From: a virus
Length of the DNA stretch: 64,000 nt
Virus record (IMG/VR): IMGVR_UViG_3300015371_000009
Location: 1-64,000 of that record
Direction: 5' to 3' (one strand)
The translations under genes and the position numbers were made by a program. Below the pieces are notes generated by a model that saw only the letters and a program-made list of their open reading frames with translations, searched no databases and was not told the DNA's origin. Below, piece after piece: positions 14,990 through 22,680 of the stretch; the first letter of the stretch is position 1; each line of letters begins with the position of its first letter.

Positions 14990-15129
14990 TATAGCCAACC
15001 TCGCAATGTTCGGCGACGGCGGCGCCGGGAGATGGCGGCCCGCACCCAATAGCCGATGCCAAAGCCGATCAGGATGCCGCCCAGCACGGTCACAACAATC
15101 AGACCGGGATCGAGCTTCAGGGGAATCAT
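14989..15129 (-). CDS. Small membrane protein, 46 aa
   Basis: It has a single transmembrane helix (GLIVVTVLGGILIGFGIGYW) followed by an Arg-rich tail (SRRRRRR). The start overlaps the TGA of 15126-15362. Confidence 0.55.
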   Translation of the reverse strand: MIPLKLDPGLIVVTVLGGILIGFGIGYWVRAAISRRRRRRTLRGWL

Positions 15130-15362
15130 CGGTGCTGTCGCTTGTAGTAGCGCGCAAGGTTGGCCGCGTTGCGCTCCTCACGGTGGGCGGCGTGGTACTG
15201 GTGCCAGTATTCCGCCATGTCACCCTTGTGATCCTTGAACCACTTCGCCCGCTGCGCCTTGGCGCGCTGCTCGCGGCATAATTTGCTGCACATTTTGTCG
15301 TGCTTGGTCTTTGCCCGGAACGGCTTACCGCAGGCCACGCATGCGATGATGATCATGGGCAT
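15126..15362 (-). CDS. Zinc-finger protein, paralog of 5261-5659
   Basis: A 78-residue protein. The CVACGKPF and CSKLC fingers are followed by YWHQYHAAHREERNAANLAR, which matches the protein encoded at 5261. It is a shorter version that lacks the long basic tail. A paralog on the other side of attP supports a single phage genome. Confidence 0.7.
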   Translation of the reverse strand: MPMIIIACVACGKPFRAKTKHDKMCSKLCREQRAKAQRAKWFKDHKGDMAEYWHQYHAAHREERNAANLARYYKRQHR

Positions 15363-15520
15363 TTGCCTTTTTGGTGGGACGGCCCTGACAAGGGAGTAAA
15401 CAAGCCATGCCGTCCCCGCGGGTGTTGTTTCATCTATGCGGCATCACTTGCCCGCTTGACGCCGTCGCAGCTATCCGCGCGCGCCAAAACCAAACACGCA
15501 CGGCCCTCTGCGCAAGGGTC
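15363..15520. repeat. Intergenic hairpin related to the family
   Basis: GGGACGGC/GCCGTCCC arms at 15376-15383 and 15409-15416 are perfect, but the loop is 25 nt and lacks the conserved 10-mer. It could be a decayed family member. I see nothing else in this gap. Confidence 0.4.
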
Positions 15521-15712
15521 CTACGATAAGAGCGTCGGATACTTGGTTCGGATAAACCGGATCGCCTGCATGCGCTCGGCTTCATCCATTCGATCGAAAG
15601 CAGCGAGCACAATCGCCAGTCGCATCAGCCAATTTTCCGGCGCCGATGCCGGCTCGCCCATCGCCTGAATTGGTGACGTCACCGCGATTGCCTTGCGTGC
15701 GCGTCTAGCCAT
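15521..15712 (-). CDS. Hypothetical helical protein, 63 aa
   Basis: The start at MARRARKAIAVTSP is fixed by a strong AGGAGGAG. The centre, NWLMRLAIVLAAFDRMDEAE, is amphipathic. The function is unknown. Confidence 0.6.
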   Translation of the reverse strand: MARRARKAIAVTSPIQAMGEPASAPENWLMRLAIVLAAFDRMDEAERMQAIRFIRTKYPTLLS

Positions 15713-15728
15713 TTTCTCCTCCTCTCTG

Positions 15729-15821
15729 TCAGAAAAACCGGCCGCCCATGACTCGGAACGCGACCTCAAGCAGCGCAATGATGCCGACGAACAACAAGAT
15801 GGCGGTGCTGGTGTCGATCAT
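15729..15821 (-). CDS. Micro membrane protein, 30 aa
   Basis: It is one hydrophobic helix (AILLFVGIIALLEVAF). The ATG overlaps the upstream TGA. Too short for certainty, but its position and coupling match other tiny membrane genes here. Confidence 0.5.
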   Translation of the reverse strand: MIDTSTAILLFVGIIALLEVAFRVMGGRFF

Positions 15822-16234
15822 CACGAATCCTCCTTGCCTTGGCGCCACGGTGCGATCCGTTGGCCGTTGAAATAAACCCGATACGGTTTGGCGTCGGCCT
15901 CCTCGATCACATAGCCGGCGCATTCTTTGACGCGCAGCCGGTGCAACGCGCGCACGCGATGGTGCCCCTCGATCAGCCACGCCCGATCGTCTTCGATCAC
16001 GAGAATCAACGGCGGCGCTTTTGCCAGCCGCGCCTGGTCGGACACCATCGCGTCGACCTTGGCGGTGTCGACTTCGACATTGCGGTTGGCGGCGAACAAC
16101 TCCGGCACCGACACCACGTGCAGCTTGTGCCGGCCAGCGGCGCAATCACGTGCGGCACGCGTCACGTTCCACGATCCGTGGTCGGAATCGAACGTGTCAT
16201 CGCCGATGTCGAGATTCGAAATGACCAGCGTCAT
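15821..16234 (-). CDS. ParB/Srx-domain protein
   Basis: A 137-residue protein starting at MTLVISNLDIG, the ATG overlapping the previous stop. It contains LIEGHHRVRALHRLRV, the ParB nuclease/CTPase-fold signature (GHHR). No HTH follows, so it is a stand-alone ParB-fold domain. It is one of three ParB-type genes in this window. Confidence 0.7.
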   Translation of the reverse strand: MTLVISNLDIGDDTFDSDHGSWNVTRAARDCAAGRHKLHVVSVPELFAANRNVEVDTAKVDAMVSDQARLAKAPPLILVIEDDRAWLIEGHHRVRALHRLRVKECAGYVIEEADAKPYRVYFNGQRIAPWRQGKEDS

Positions 16235-16449
16235 GCCGGTCGGCGTTTGTTCAGGTCTTCGAACCATTGATCGACTTGCTCCGCTGGCCATACGACGATG
16301 CGGCGGCCGTAGCGCCGCGGTGGAGGGAAGATGCCTTTTTCAACCCAGCGATCCAGGGTGGCGCGATGGATTTGCAGCCGCTTGGCAACCTCCGGCGCGC
16401 GCAGCAACTTCGCGTTGCTTATGGCTTTTTCGTAGTGCTGCTGAGCCAT
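16231..16449 (-). CDS. MerR/HTH_17 regulator (domain A paralog)
   Basis: A 72-residue protein beginning MAQQHYEK. It carries APEVAKRLQIHRATLDRWVE and VWPAEQVDQW, nearly identical to residues 62-112 of the protein at 12392-12922. It overlaps the upstream gene by 31 bp. Confidence 0.7.
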   Translation of the reverse strand: MAQQHYEKAISNAKLLRAPEVAKRLQIHRATLDRWVEKGIFPPPRRYGRRIVVWPAEQVDQWFEDLNKRRPA

Positions 16450-16604
16450 TTTTCGACCTCGTCCTCGAACCACGCGTTACGCTGCGGACCATCCTTGAAC
16501 GGCTTGGGGAAGTAGCCCTGCTTCACCCAGCGAATTAACGTGCTGCGGCTGATGTTGAGCTGCTTGCAAACCTCCCGTGATCGAACCAGCCGACGCACCG
16601 TCAT
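16419..16604 (-). CDS. MerR/HTH_17 regulator (domain B paralog)
   Basis: A 61-residue protein with SREVCKQLNISRSTLIRWVK and GPQRNAWFEDEV. It is the relative of residues 122-172 of the protein at 12392-12922. Here domain B is encoded upstream of domain A, the reverse of the fused protein. Confidence 0.7.
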   Translation of the reverse strand: MTVRRLVRSREVCKQLNISRSTLIRWVKQGYFPKPFKDGPQRNAWFEDEVEKWLSSTTKKP

Positions 16605-16873
16605 CAGCCCAGCCCGCTCATTCGGTGTTCGGCGCAGATGTTGCAGACCCGCTCGCGCATGTCGCTAAACAGCGCGGCAACGCCCTCCAGCGCAAAATCG
16701 GTTTTGTAGAGCGCCGCGTGACAGATTTCGAAGGCGATGACGGTGGCGGCGCACATGACGATCAGCTCGCGCCGTTCCATGTCGCCCAGCTCATCGATGC
16801 CGACGATCGGCGGATCAAGGTCATCCTTCAGCGCTTGCACCAGCGCGGCGCGCGATTCGATCAGGTCGGCCAT
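16604..16873 (-). CDS. Hypothetical protein, 89 aa
   Basis: The start MADLIESRAALVQALKDD overlaps the upstream stop. It is helical, with Cys at MCAAT, EICHAA and CNICAEH. The function is unknown. Confidence 0.6.
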   Translation of the reverse strand: MADLIESRAALVQALKDDLDPPIVGIDELGDMERRELIVMCAATVIAFEICHAALYKTDFALEGVAALFSDMRERVCNICAEHRMSGLG

Positions 16874-17067
16874 CACGATTTGCCTCCTGCCTCGGTGACC
16901 ACGTCGGCGATGCGCTTGATCGAGTGCGCCAATGACAACAGCAGCACGGGCATCGCCTGCATTTCCGACAGGCTGAAATCCCAATCCTTGCGATCGGCCG
17001 GCAGCAACTCGAGCGCCACCGGCTCGAGCGCGCGCTTCAGCAGCTCGGCTGGGATCATCGTCGGCAT
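16873..17067 (-). CDS. Hypothetical protein, 64 aa
   Basis: An all-helical protein with a hydrophobic central stretch (MPVLLLSLAHSIKRIADVV). It overlaps the next gene by one base. The function is unknown. Confidence 0.55.
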   Translation of the reverse strand: MPTMIPAELLKRALEPVALELLPADRKDWDFSLSEMQAMPVLLLSLAHSIKRIADVVTEAGGKS

Positions 17068-17097
17068 GATGTCAACGCCAAATTGGCCGCGGTCATT

Positions 17098-17214
17098 TCA
17101 AAATCTCCTCCACCCCAGTCGCAGGATCGCGACCGAGAGCGCGACGATGGAAAGCGAATTGATGATCGAGATGCCGGCGGTGACGATCAGCGCGATGGCG
17201 ACTTCGTCGGTCAT
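17098..17214 (-). CDS. Micro membrane protein, 38 aa
   Basis: It has a single transmembrane helix (IALIVTAGISIINSLSIVAL) and ends in a basic tail. GAAGGGCGGA precedes the ATG. The function is unknown. Confidence 0.5.
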   Translation of the reverse strand: MTDEVAIALIVTAGISIINSLSIVALSVAILRLGWRRF

Positions 17215-17224
17215 GATCCGCCCT

Positions 17225-17881
17225 TCAAGCTGGAATGAGTTTCATCGCCTGCAGGCGCATGCGATCGAGCGCCTCGAGCGCGTCGACCTGGAGCCCAGCC
17301 TGGGCGCGCAGCGCCGGGTAACCGGACTCGATCGAGTCGAGCACCTCACGCCGGGTCGCCGGCCGGCCTTCGCAGAACCAGCCCAACCGCGACGGCGCGC
17401 CGATCCGGAACAGGATTTCATTGCCGTTGCCGAGAAAGCGGTCGTAATGGTCGGTGACCCACACCAGCGCCACGCCGGGATTGCGCGAGATGCCGGTCGG
17501 GCTGAAAAACGAGTCTTCCGGCAGCTCGGTCTTTTCGTTCCTGCGCATGCGCGGCCGGGTCAGGAACGGGCAGGCCTGTACGGCAAATGTCGCGCAGTCG
17601 AGATGACATGGCGGCTCACCGGAAACGCGGTTGATCGCGCACATCGGGCCGATGACAAAAGCCTTGTGGCGGCCCAGCACCTGACCGCACAGCCAACACA
17701 GATTGGCGCGGATCGCGTGGTGCATCTTGCCTTTGCCGATGACGCGGAAGTCCGGAGCGTGGTCCGCGTTCCAATGGACAAACCACGGCACCACGAAGCC
17801 GCGATGGTCGAGCGGCAGCCGTTTCATCCGATTCGGGATCGGCGGCTGCGACGGGTGCGGCGTGATGGCGGCGGCGGTCAT
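17225..17881 (-). CDS. Conserved Cys-rich phage protein, paralog of 45179-45796
   Basis: A 218-residue protein starting at MTAAAITPHP. The central CWLCGQVLGR, GPMCAINRVS and CHLDCATFAVQACPFL resemble CPICGQRLLRG, DPPMHDECVHYALQACPYL of 45179-45796. Both end in a conserved ALDR helix. It is probably a metal-binding protein family duplicated in this phage. The function is unknown. Confidence 0.65.
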   Translation of the reverse strand: MTAAAITPHPSQPPIPNRMKRLPLDHRGFVVPWFVHWNADHAPDFRVIGKGKMHHAIRANLCWLCGQVLGRHKAFVIGPMCAINRVSGEPPCHLDCATFAVQACPFLTRPRMRRNEKTELPEDSFFSPTGISRNPGVALVWVTDHYDRFLGNGNEILFRIGAPSRLGWFCEGRPATRREVLDSIESGYPALRAQAGLQVDALEALDRMRLQAMKLIPA

Positions 17882-18075
17882 GCTCGCCTCCGCAGCTGCT
17901 TGCGAATGCGCGCCGGGATGACCACGAATGTCGTGCAGCGATCGCAACACCGGCCCGACTTCACCGGCGTGGCATCGCCGCCCCAGCCGTCATATGGCTG
18001 GCGGCAAATCGCGCAGAGCTGGTCGCCGTCGGCGTAGCGCGACTTGCGGCGTTTCAGTTTTATGACCTCCGCCAT
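17878..18075 (-). CDS. Small zinc-ribbon protein, 65 aa
   Basis: It has CAICRQPYDG and CCDRCTTF, with basic ends. It is the promoter-proximal gene of this leftward block and overlaps the next start. It is probably a nucleic-acid-binding ribbon. Confidence 0.6.
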   Translation of the reverse strand: MAEVIKLKRRKSRYADGDQLCAICRQPYDGWGGDATPVKSGRCCDRCTTFVVIPARIRKQLRRRA

Positions 18076-18204
18076 TTCCGATCCTCCAAAAAAGTGCGGG
18101 GTTTCTTATCTCGACACCCGCCCCGGTTCTGCCCCGGCTCGGCGCTTGTGGTTATCCAGCCCCCACAGCGGCGCGTTCCTAGTGCTACGCTGGCGGAAAT
18201 ACTT

Positions 18205-18248
18205 GCGCCGCCGGGCCGAAACGCACAGACAGGAAAGCCCGGCGGCGC
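18205..18248. repeat. Hairpin with family-type stem, 20-nt loop
   Basis: The perfect 12-bp arms are identical to those of copy 1 at 5666. The loop is only 20 nt and lacks the conserved 10-mer. It may be a degenerate relative. It lies in the 228-bp gap upstream of the leftward gene ending at 17878. Confidence 0.6.
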
Positions 18249-18303
18249 GCACCGCACAGCACCCCGATAGGGGTCGTACCGAGAGCTGGGCGATGGTTCG
18301 GAT

Positions 18304-18675
18304 TCATTGCGTGCTCAACCGATCCTCTTCATCAAGTTTGTCCAGCTCGGTGAAAACCTTGCCGCTGGTATCGTCGGAGCGCTTCGCCTCTTGCATCGCC
18401 AAATTGCCCAGCAGATAAAGTTGGGTGATGCCGTTTTTCAGTTTGCTGATGCGCTCGAGCACGCGGTGCTCGATTTCATCGGCGTTCTTTTTCGACCGCT
18501 GCAGCTCCTGCACGAAGCCGTTGCCGATCTTGTCAAGCGAGTCGTGCAGGAGGTCATGGTCACGCTGAATCCCCAGCATCGGTGGCGTGGCGCCGTTGCC
18601 GGTGCGTTGCGGCACCTGATGCGCTGCGGTGATCGCCTTCATCTCATTGAGCATCCGGTCATCGTGTTCGGCCAT
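18304..18675 (-). CDS. Helical coiled-coil protein, 123 aa
   Basis: Charged heptad-like sequence occupies about residues 45-100 (ELQRSKKNADEIEHRVLERI, and more). The ends are acidic. The function is unknown. It follows the RecT operon direction. Confidence 0.6.
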   Translation of the reverse strand: MAEHDDRMLNEMKAITAAHQVPQRTGNGATPPMLGIQRDHDLLHDSLDKIGNGFVQELQRSKKNADEIEHRVLERISKLKNGITQLYLLGNLAMQEAKRSDDTSGKVFTELDKLDEEDRLSTQ

Positions 18676-18687
18676 CGCCGTTCTCCT

Positions 18688-19179
18688 CTATGTGCTCATG
18701 CGTAACCGGCCGGCATAAGCGTTCGGCCAAACGTGTTTGAGCGCGATCCAGGCCAGCACCGACGCGCCGATCGGCACCATCAGCAGCGGCCACAACAGCG
18801 ATTGCGGTTCGCGCGGTGCCGGCTCGCGCACCGGCTGCAGCGGCACCGCGAGCCAGCGATCGAGGAATAACAGCTCGGTCGGCGGGTCGGCGGTATCGTC
18901 GGCGGTATCGCCCTGCTCGAACGACTCGGCGCGGAGCCAGCGCGGATCGACCGTGACCGTTTCGTAGCGCGGCAGCGGCACCGGCTGCGGCCGCGCGGTG
19001 GTGCGCCAGTGCAGCCGCGACTTCGGCATTCCGGGCCGGCCGACGTACCAGCATTTCCGGCCATCCACATATCGCCAACTCTGGTAACCGCCGCCGCCGC
19101 GGCTCGAGCGGCAGTCGATCGCCGCCGCCACCGTCGCGGTGATCAACAACAGCAGCATGGCGACGGCGAACCTCATCAC
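18688..19179 (-). CDS. Exported membrane-anchored protein
   Basis: A 163-residue protein. A signal peptide (1-20) is followed by a Cys-containing domain (YQSWRYVDGRKCWYVGRPG) typical of a Rhizobiales hypothetical family. A proline-rich linker and a C-terminal transmembrane helix (LLMVPIGASVLAWIAL) follow. It is probably an envelope protein acquired from the host. Confidence 0.65.
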   Translation of the reverse strand: MMRFAVAMLLLLITATVAAAIDCRSSRGGGGYQSWRYVDGRKCWYVGRPGMPKSRLHWRTTARPQPVPLPRYETVTVDPRWLRAESFEQGDTADDTADPPTELLFLDRWLAVPLQPVREPAPREPQSLLWPLLMVPIGASVLAWIALKHVWPNAYAGRLRMST

Positions 19180-19250
19180 GCGTCCTATTCGGTGCGGGCC
19201 CGGTGGCCGACAGACTGCACGAGAGGCCTGCCGGGCCCGCTGCGGGGGGT

Positions 19251-20384
19251 CTACCCCGCATTGCTAAGCGGGATTCCGTCCCAGCCCTTCAGCCAAGCCG
19301 CCGCCAGCGCGGTGGCGTCCTGGCCACGGTATTCGCCGGGAATGGCCTTGCGGGCGTGGCCGTCGGCTTTGGCCTTCATGCCCCTTTCCCATGCGGCCTC
19401 AGCGGCCGCCGCAGCAGGGTCCGAGGTGTCCGCCGATTGCTCGGCGGTGGAAGCGTCGGAGTTTTGCTGCGGGGGCTCGCTTTGGGCCGGCGCCGGCTCG
19501 GTCCCCAGTGATCCAAGTGGAGCATTTGCCGGCGAGGACTTCGGTGGTGACGGCGCGTCTTCGGCGCCGCCGCCGAACTGGTCGAGGGCCGCCGCGACGG
19601 AGGACGGCCGCTGTGCTGGTGCGATGGCTTCACGCTTGTCGCCGGCACCGGTGAAATCGTAGAGCGCATCGTCGCGCTGCAAGAGTCGATCGAGGTCGGT
19701 CGACTGCGGCAGTTGCTTTGAGTGCAAGCGCGCCACGGTCTTGCGCGCCATTTCCGGATAGAACGTCGGGTCCGACCACGGCCCGCGCTTGGCTTTGGAT
19801 TTTTTCCTGATGTCTTCGATCTGGTCGAAGTTCATCACCTCCCTAGACTTGGTGCCGTCCGGAAAAGTCGCGATGCTGTAAGCGAACAGCACCTTGCGGG
19901 CGCGGCCGCCGGTCGGTGCGGGCTTGTGATGGATGTACGGAGTGTCGCCCAGCGCATAATCGAACTGGTCGCCTTCCTGGACCACTTGCACATTCCAATC
20001 GCTGAGAATTCCGGCGTTGCGCACTTTCTTGCGCAGCCCGGCCACCATCGGTATCCATCCGGCCTGATCGGATTTGCCGCCGCGGCCATCCTCATCCTCG
20101 GAAAATGGCACGATCGCGCCTTCGCGACCGTCGGGCAGCAAGCCGTCGTTGGCGGCTGACATGCAGGCGTTGAAAAAACTCTGCCGCGTGCAGCGGAGCA
20201 ATTTCGGATTGCGCTGGACCGCGGTCATCACCACGCGAATGAAGCGCTCGGCCGGAATGTGTGCCGGCAGCGCGTACTTGAACTGGTCCATCATCCGACC
20301 GAGGTCTTCGCGCAGCGTTTTGACAGCCAGCGGCATCTCGCCGCCTTTGGTGATTTCGTTGCGCGTGGTGTGCGTGTCGGTCAT
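19251..20384 (-). CDS. recT: RecT-family ssDNA annealing protein, RMF-like tail
   Basis: A 377-residue protein with GGAGAT before MTDTHTTR. Residues about 15-235 carry the RecT signatures: AERFIRVVMTAVQRNPKLL, SFFNACMSAANDGLLPDGRE, PMVAGLRKKVRNAG, and a conserved PEMARKTVARLHSK. It anneals single strands made by the exonuclease at 22681-23634. After a low-complexity Pro/Ser/Ala linker, residues about 335-375 carry AAWERGMKAKADGHARK and AAAWLKGWDGI, resembling a ribosome-modulation-factor-like domain. Confidence 0.85.
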   Translation of the reverse strand: MTDTHTTRNEITKGGEMPLAVKTLREDLGRMMDQFKYALPAHIPAERFIRVVMTAVQRNPKLLRCTRQSFFNACMSAANDGLLPDGREGAIVPFSEDEDGRGGKSDQAGWIPMVAGLRKKVRNAGILSDWNVQVVQEGDQFDYALGDTPYIHHKPAPTGGRARKVLFAYSIATFPDGTKSREVMNFDQIEDIRKKSKAKRGPWSDPTFYPEMARKTVARLHSKQLPQSTDLDRLLQRDDALYDFTGAGDKREAIAPAQRPSSVAAALDQFGGGAEDAPSPPKSSPANAPLGSLGTEPAPAQSEPPQQNSDASTAEQSADTSDPAAAAAEAAWERGMKAKADGHARKAIPGEYRGQDATALAAAWLKGWDGIPLSNAG

Positions 20385-20399
20385 TTCCAAATCTCCGGT

Positions 20400-21110
20400 T
20401 CAGGATGTCGTTGTTGTTGTTGATGCTGTCGCTGCTGGTTTGGATTTCGCGCTGCGTTGCTGCGCCTTGTTGATGGCTGTCCAGGCGTGGACGATGCGAT
20501 CCATCTGCTCAGCGAACGCGGCGGTGCTTGGCCACATCTTGGCTTCCAACAAATCGGCGAGCTGCCGCGCGTGGAACGTGGCTTTCAGCCCGCTGTATCT
20601 CCGGTTGAGGTCTTGCTGATGGTCGGTCAGCGCGCGGCCGTGCAGATGATCGAGCCCGCCCTTCAGCGCGATCGGCCTGCCGTCGCTGGCTGAAGTGGCG
20701 AAGCCGCGTTCGATCTTGTCGATCTGATCAAGCGGCAGCCGCACGACTTCGGAAATCTGATTGCGCTCGTAGCCGTACTCCAGCAGACGGATGATCGCGT
20801 TGCGCACCGAATACTGGTCGAGCTGATCGCCATGTCCGACGTTCAGCCGCACGGCGTCGGCATAAAGGTCGGCCTCACTGGCGTAGGTCTTCAGTTCGAC
20901 TTCGCACTCGGTGAGGTCGAGCCGTTTGTAGGCGAGATAGCGATGACGGCCGTCGACCAGTCGGTACGTCACCGAGTCCACAGTCAACGGAGGGAATGTG
21001 GCTCCAGCTTTCGCGGCATGAACCAGCCGCGTGGTGTTGAAGTCATTGACGCCAGAGCCTCTCGGATAAATGCTGTCGTCGATGATGATCTGACTGAGAA
21101 GCATTTTCAT
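20400..21110 (-). CDS. ParB-like protein
   Basis: A 236-residue protein. The ParB N-terminal domain (residues 1-95) includes LVDGRHRYLAYKRLDL. An HTH-like region follows (EYGYERNQISEVVRLPLDQI). The C-terminus ends in a Thr-rich tail. It is placed with RecT and exonuclease, so it is probably a regulator or DNA-binding accessory of recombination. Second ParB-type gene of the window with an HTH. Confidence 0.75.
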   Translation of the reverse strand: MKMLLSQIIIDDSIYPRGSGVNDFNTTRLVHAAKAGATFPPLTVDSVTYRLVDGRHRYLAYKRLDLTECEVELKTYASEADLYADAVRLNVGHGDQLDQYSVRNAIIRLLEYGYERNQISEVVRLPLDQIDKIERGFATSASDGRPIALKGGLDHLHGRALTDHQQDLNRRYSGLKATFHARQLADLLEAKMWPSTAAFAEQMDRIVHAWTAINKAQQRSAKSKPAATASTTTTTS

Positions 21111-22060
21111 TTTTCAATTCCCTGCCTTGCCGTGCCACGCCCCGCCGCACCCGACCGTGCCCAACCGAGCCGGGCCCTGCCGGAGCCGCAAAAAATGGAT
21201 TGGACGAATCCCTGCCTTGCCTTGCCAGACCTCGCCCCGCCACGCCCGGCCTCGCCAGACCTAGCCGCGCCCAACCCGGCCTCGCCCGAAAATTGATTGA
21301 ACGAATCCCTGCCTTGCCTCGCCGTGCCCCGCCCAGCCGAACCAGACCCGACCGCGCCGAGCCTTGGCTTGCCCAGCCGCGCCCTGCCGGACCCAACCTG
21401 AAAATTTGAAAACAATTCCCTGCCTTGCCGCGCCGCGCCAGACCCAACCGCGCCGTGCCATGCCCGGCCGCGCCTCGCCATGCCGCGCCCCGCCGTAAAA
21501 AATTGATTGATCGAATCCCTGCCTTGCCGTGCCTCGCCATAGCCGGCCGCACCTGACCAAACCCAGCCCGGCCGCACCCAGCCGCGCCTCGCCGCAAAAA
21601 ATCGATTGAACGAATCCCTGCCGTGCCACGCCGCGCCTCGCCCGACCAGGCCACGCCTCGCCAAGCCCTGCCTAATAAGGCCGTCGCAAAAATCGATTGA
21701 ACAAATCCCTGCCTTGCCCTGCCGTGCCCGGCCGCGCCTCGCCACGCCTAGCCACGGCTTGCCTGACCCCGCCGCAAAAATTGATGAACTATTCCCTGCC
21801 TCGCCTTGCCGTGCCCCGCCGCACCCGGCCAGACCGCGCCGAGCCGGACCTGACCAAGCCAAGCCTCGCCTGACCTGACCGCGCCAAAAACCTGACTGCA
21901 ATCTTTGAAAACAATTCCCTGCCTTGCCGCGCCGCGCCGCGCCTCGCCCCGCCAAGCCTTGCCAAGGCTTGCCATGCCTCGCCGTGCCTCGCCAAATTGC
22001 TGCCGTTGAAAAATTCATTTGAACTATTCCCTGCCTTGCCGTGCCTCAGCTCGCCCCGCC
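21111..22060. repeat. Ten-unit pentamer (NNGCC) repeat array
   Basis: It consists of ten units, 87-123 bp apart. Each begins (+ strand) with (A/T)ATTCCCTGCCTTGCC or GAATCCCTGCCTTGCC, at 21116, 21206, 21303, 21414, 21513, 21612, 21703, 21790, 21913 and 22025. A run of 10-20 pentamers NN(G/A)CC follows, then an A-rich junction ending in TTGA or similar. On the minus strand this is a G-rich GGCNN tract. Open frames exist in several phases only because of the periodicity. The array is in line with the leftward recombination operon. Confidence 0.9.
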
Positions 22061-22657
22061 TCAATGAATCGCGTACTCCACGACGCGGAAGCGACCGAAA
22101 CGTGGTCGGTAATCTCCACATCCAATTCGATTTCCGGCGTCGGCCAGAATGTCGACGATCAACCGCGGGTTTTTGATCAGCTGAATGTCGTGTTCGATCG
22201 TGCACGTCGCCGACCATTGTTCGAATTTTGGTCTGGCACGCACGACACCGGCGCGCATGACGCGAACGCGGCGGCGATCGATGGCGTAACTGGTCAGCGG
22301 ACTGCCATCGACCGGATGCACGAGTGGCACCAAATCCTCGACGGCGCTGATATGAGCAAGCGCACTGCGCATTGAAGCGCGCTTGATCTTCCAGGCCGAT
22401 GCTGCAGCCAGCACCGCGCCGACAAACATTTCGCCCTTCATGCAAAGATTGCCATTTTCGTCACGATAGGTGCCGGCCTCTGCCTCAACCTCCGGCTCCG
22501 GGATGCGCGTGCCGCGCTTGGCGTCGACGTTGGCGCCAATTGATGCCGGGTTATGGGTGAGCAGCGGCTTGATGCCGACGACTCTGAAAGTCACCTTTCC
22601 GCTGATTGGCGGCTCAGTCTCCAGCTTGGTCATCGGTGGTGTGGTCACGTCGAGCAT
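22061..22657 (-). CDS. Conserved phage protein associated with recombination genes
   Basis: A 198-residue protein. The C-terminus carries VRARPKFEQWSATCTIEHD and GCGDYRPRFGRFRVVEY, a signature I associate with phage proteins next to recombination or replication genes. It is not identified further. It sits between the exonuclease and the RecT/ParB genes, separated from the latter by the pentamer array. Confidence 0.65.
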   Translation of the reverse strand: MLDVTTPPMTKLETEPPISGKVTFRVVGIKPLLTHNPASIGANVDAKRGTRIPEPEVEAEAGTYRDENGNLCMKGEMFVGAVLAAASAWKIKRASMRSALAHISAVEDLVPLVHPVDGSPLTSYAIDRRRVRVMRAGVVRARPKFEQWSATCTIEHDIQLIKNPRLIVDILADAGNRIGCGDYRPRFGRFRVVEYAIH

Positions 22658-22680
22658 TGGTTGGGTTCTCCTCGGTTTTT

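Noticed and set aside
18205-18248. A twelfth member of the 30-nt-loop hairpin family
   Set aside because: Stem identical to copy 1, but the loop is 20 nt and lacks both the A and the conserved 10-mer. Kept only as a possible relative.
21107-22018. A 303-aa open frame (Arg/Gly/Ala-rich) across the pentamer repeats as a gene
   Set aside because: Open frames occur in several phases because NNGCC pentamers lack stops. The peptide is only the period-5 translation, and no ribosome-binding site or folded segment is seen.
21111-22060. A CRISPR array
   Set aside because: Units are 87-123 bp, the 'spacers' are themselves pentamer repeats, and there are no cas genes.
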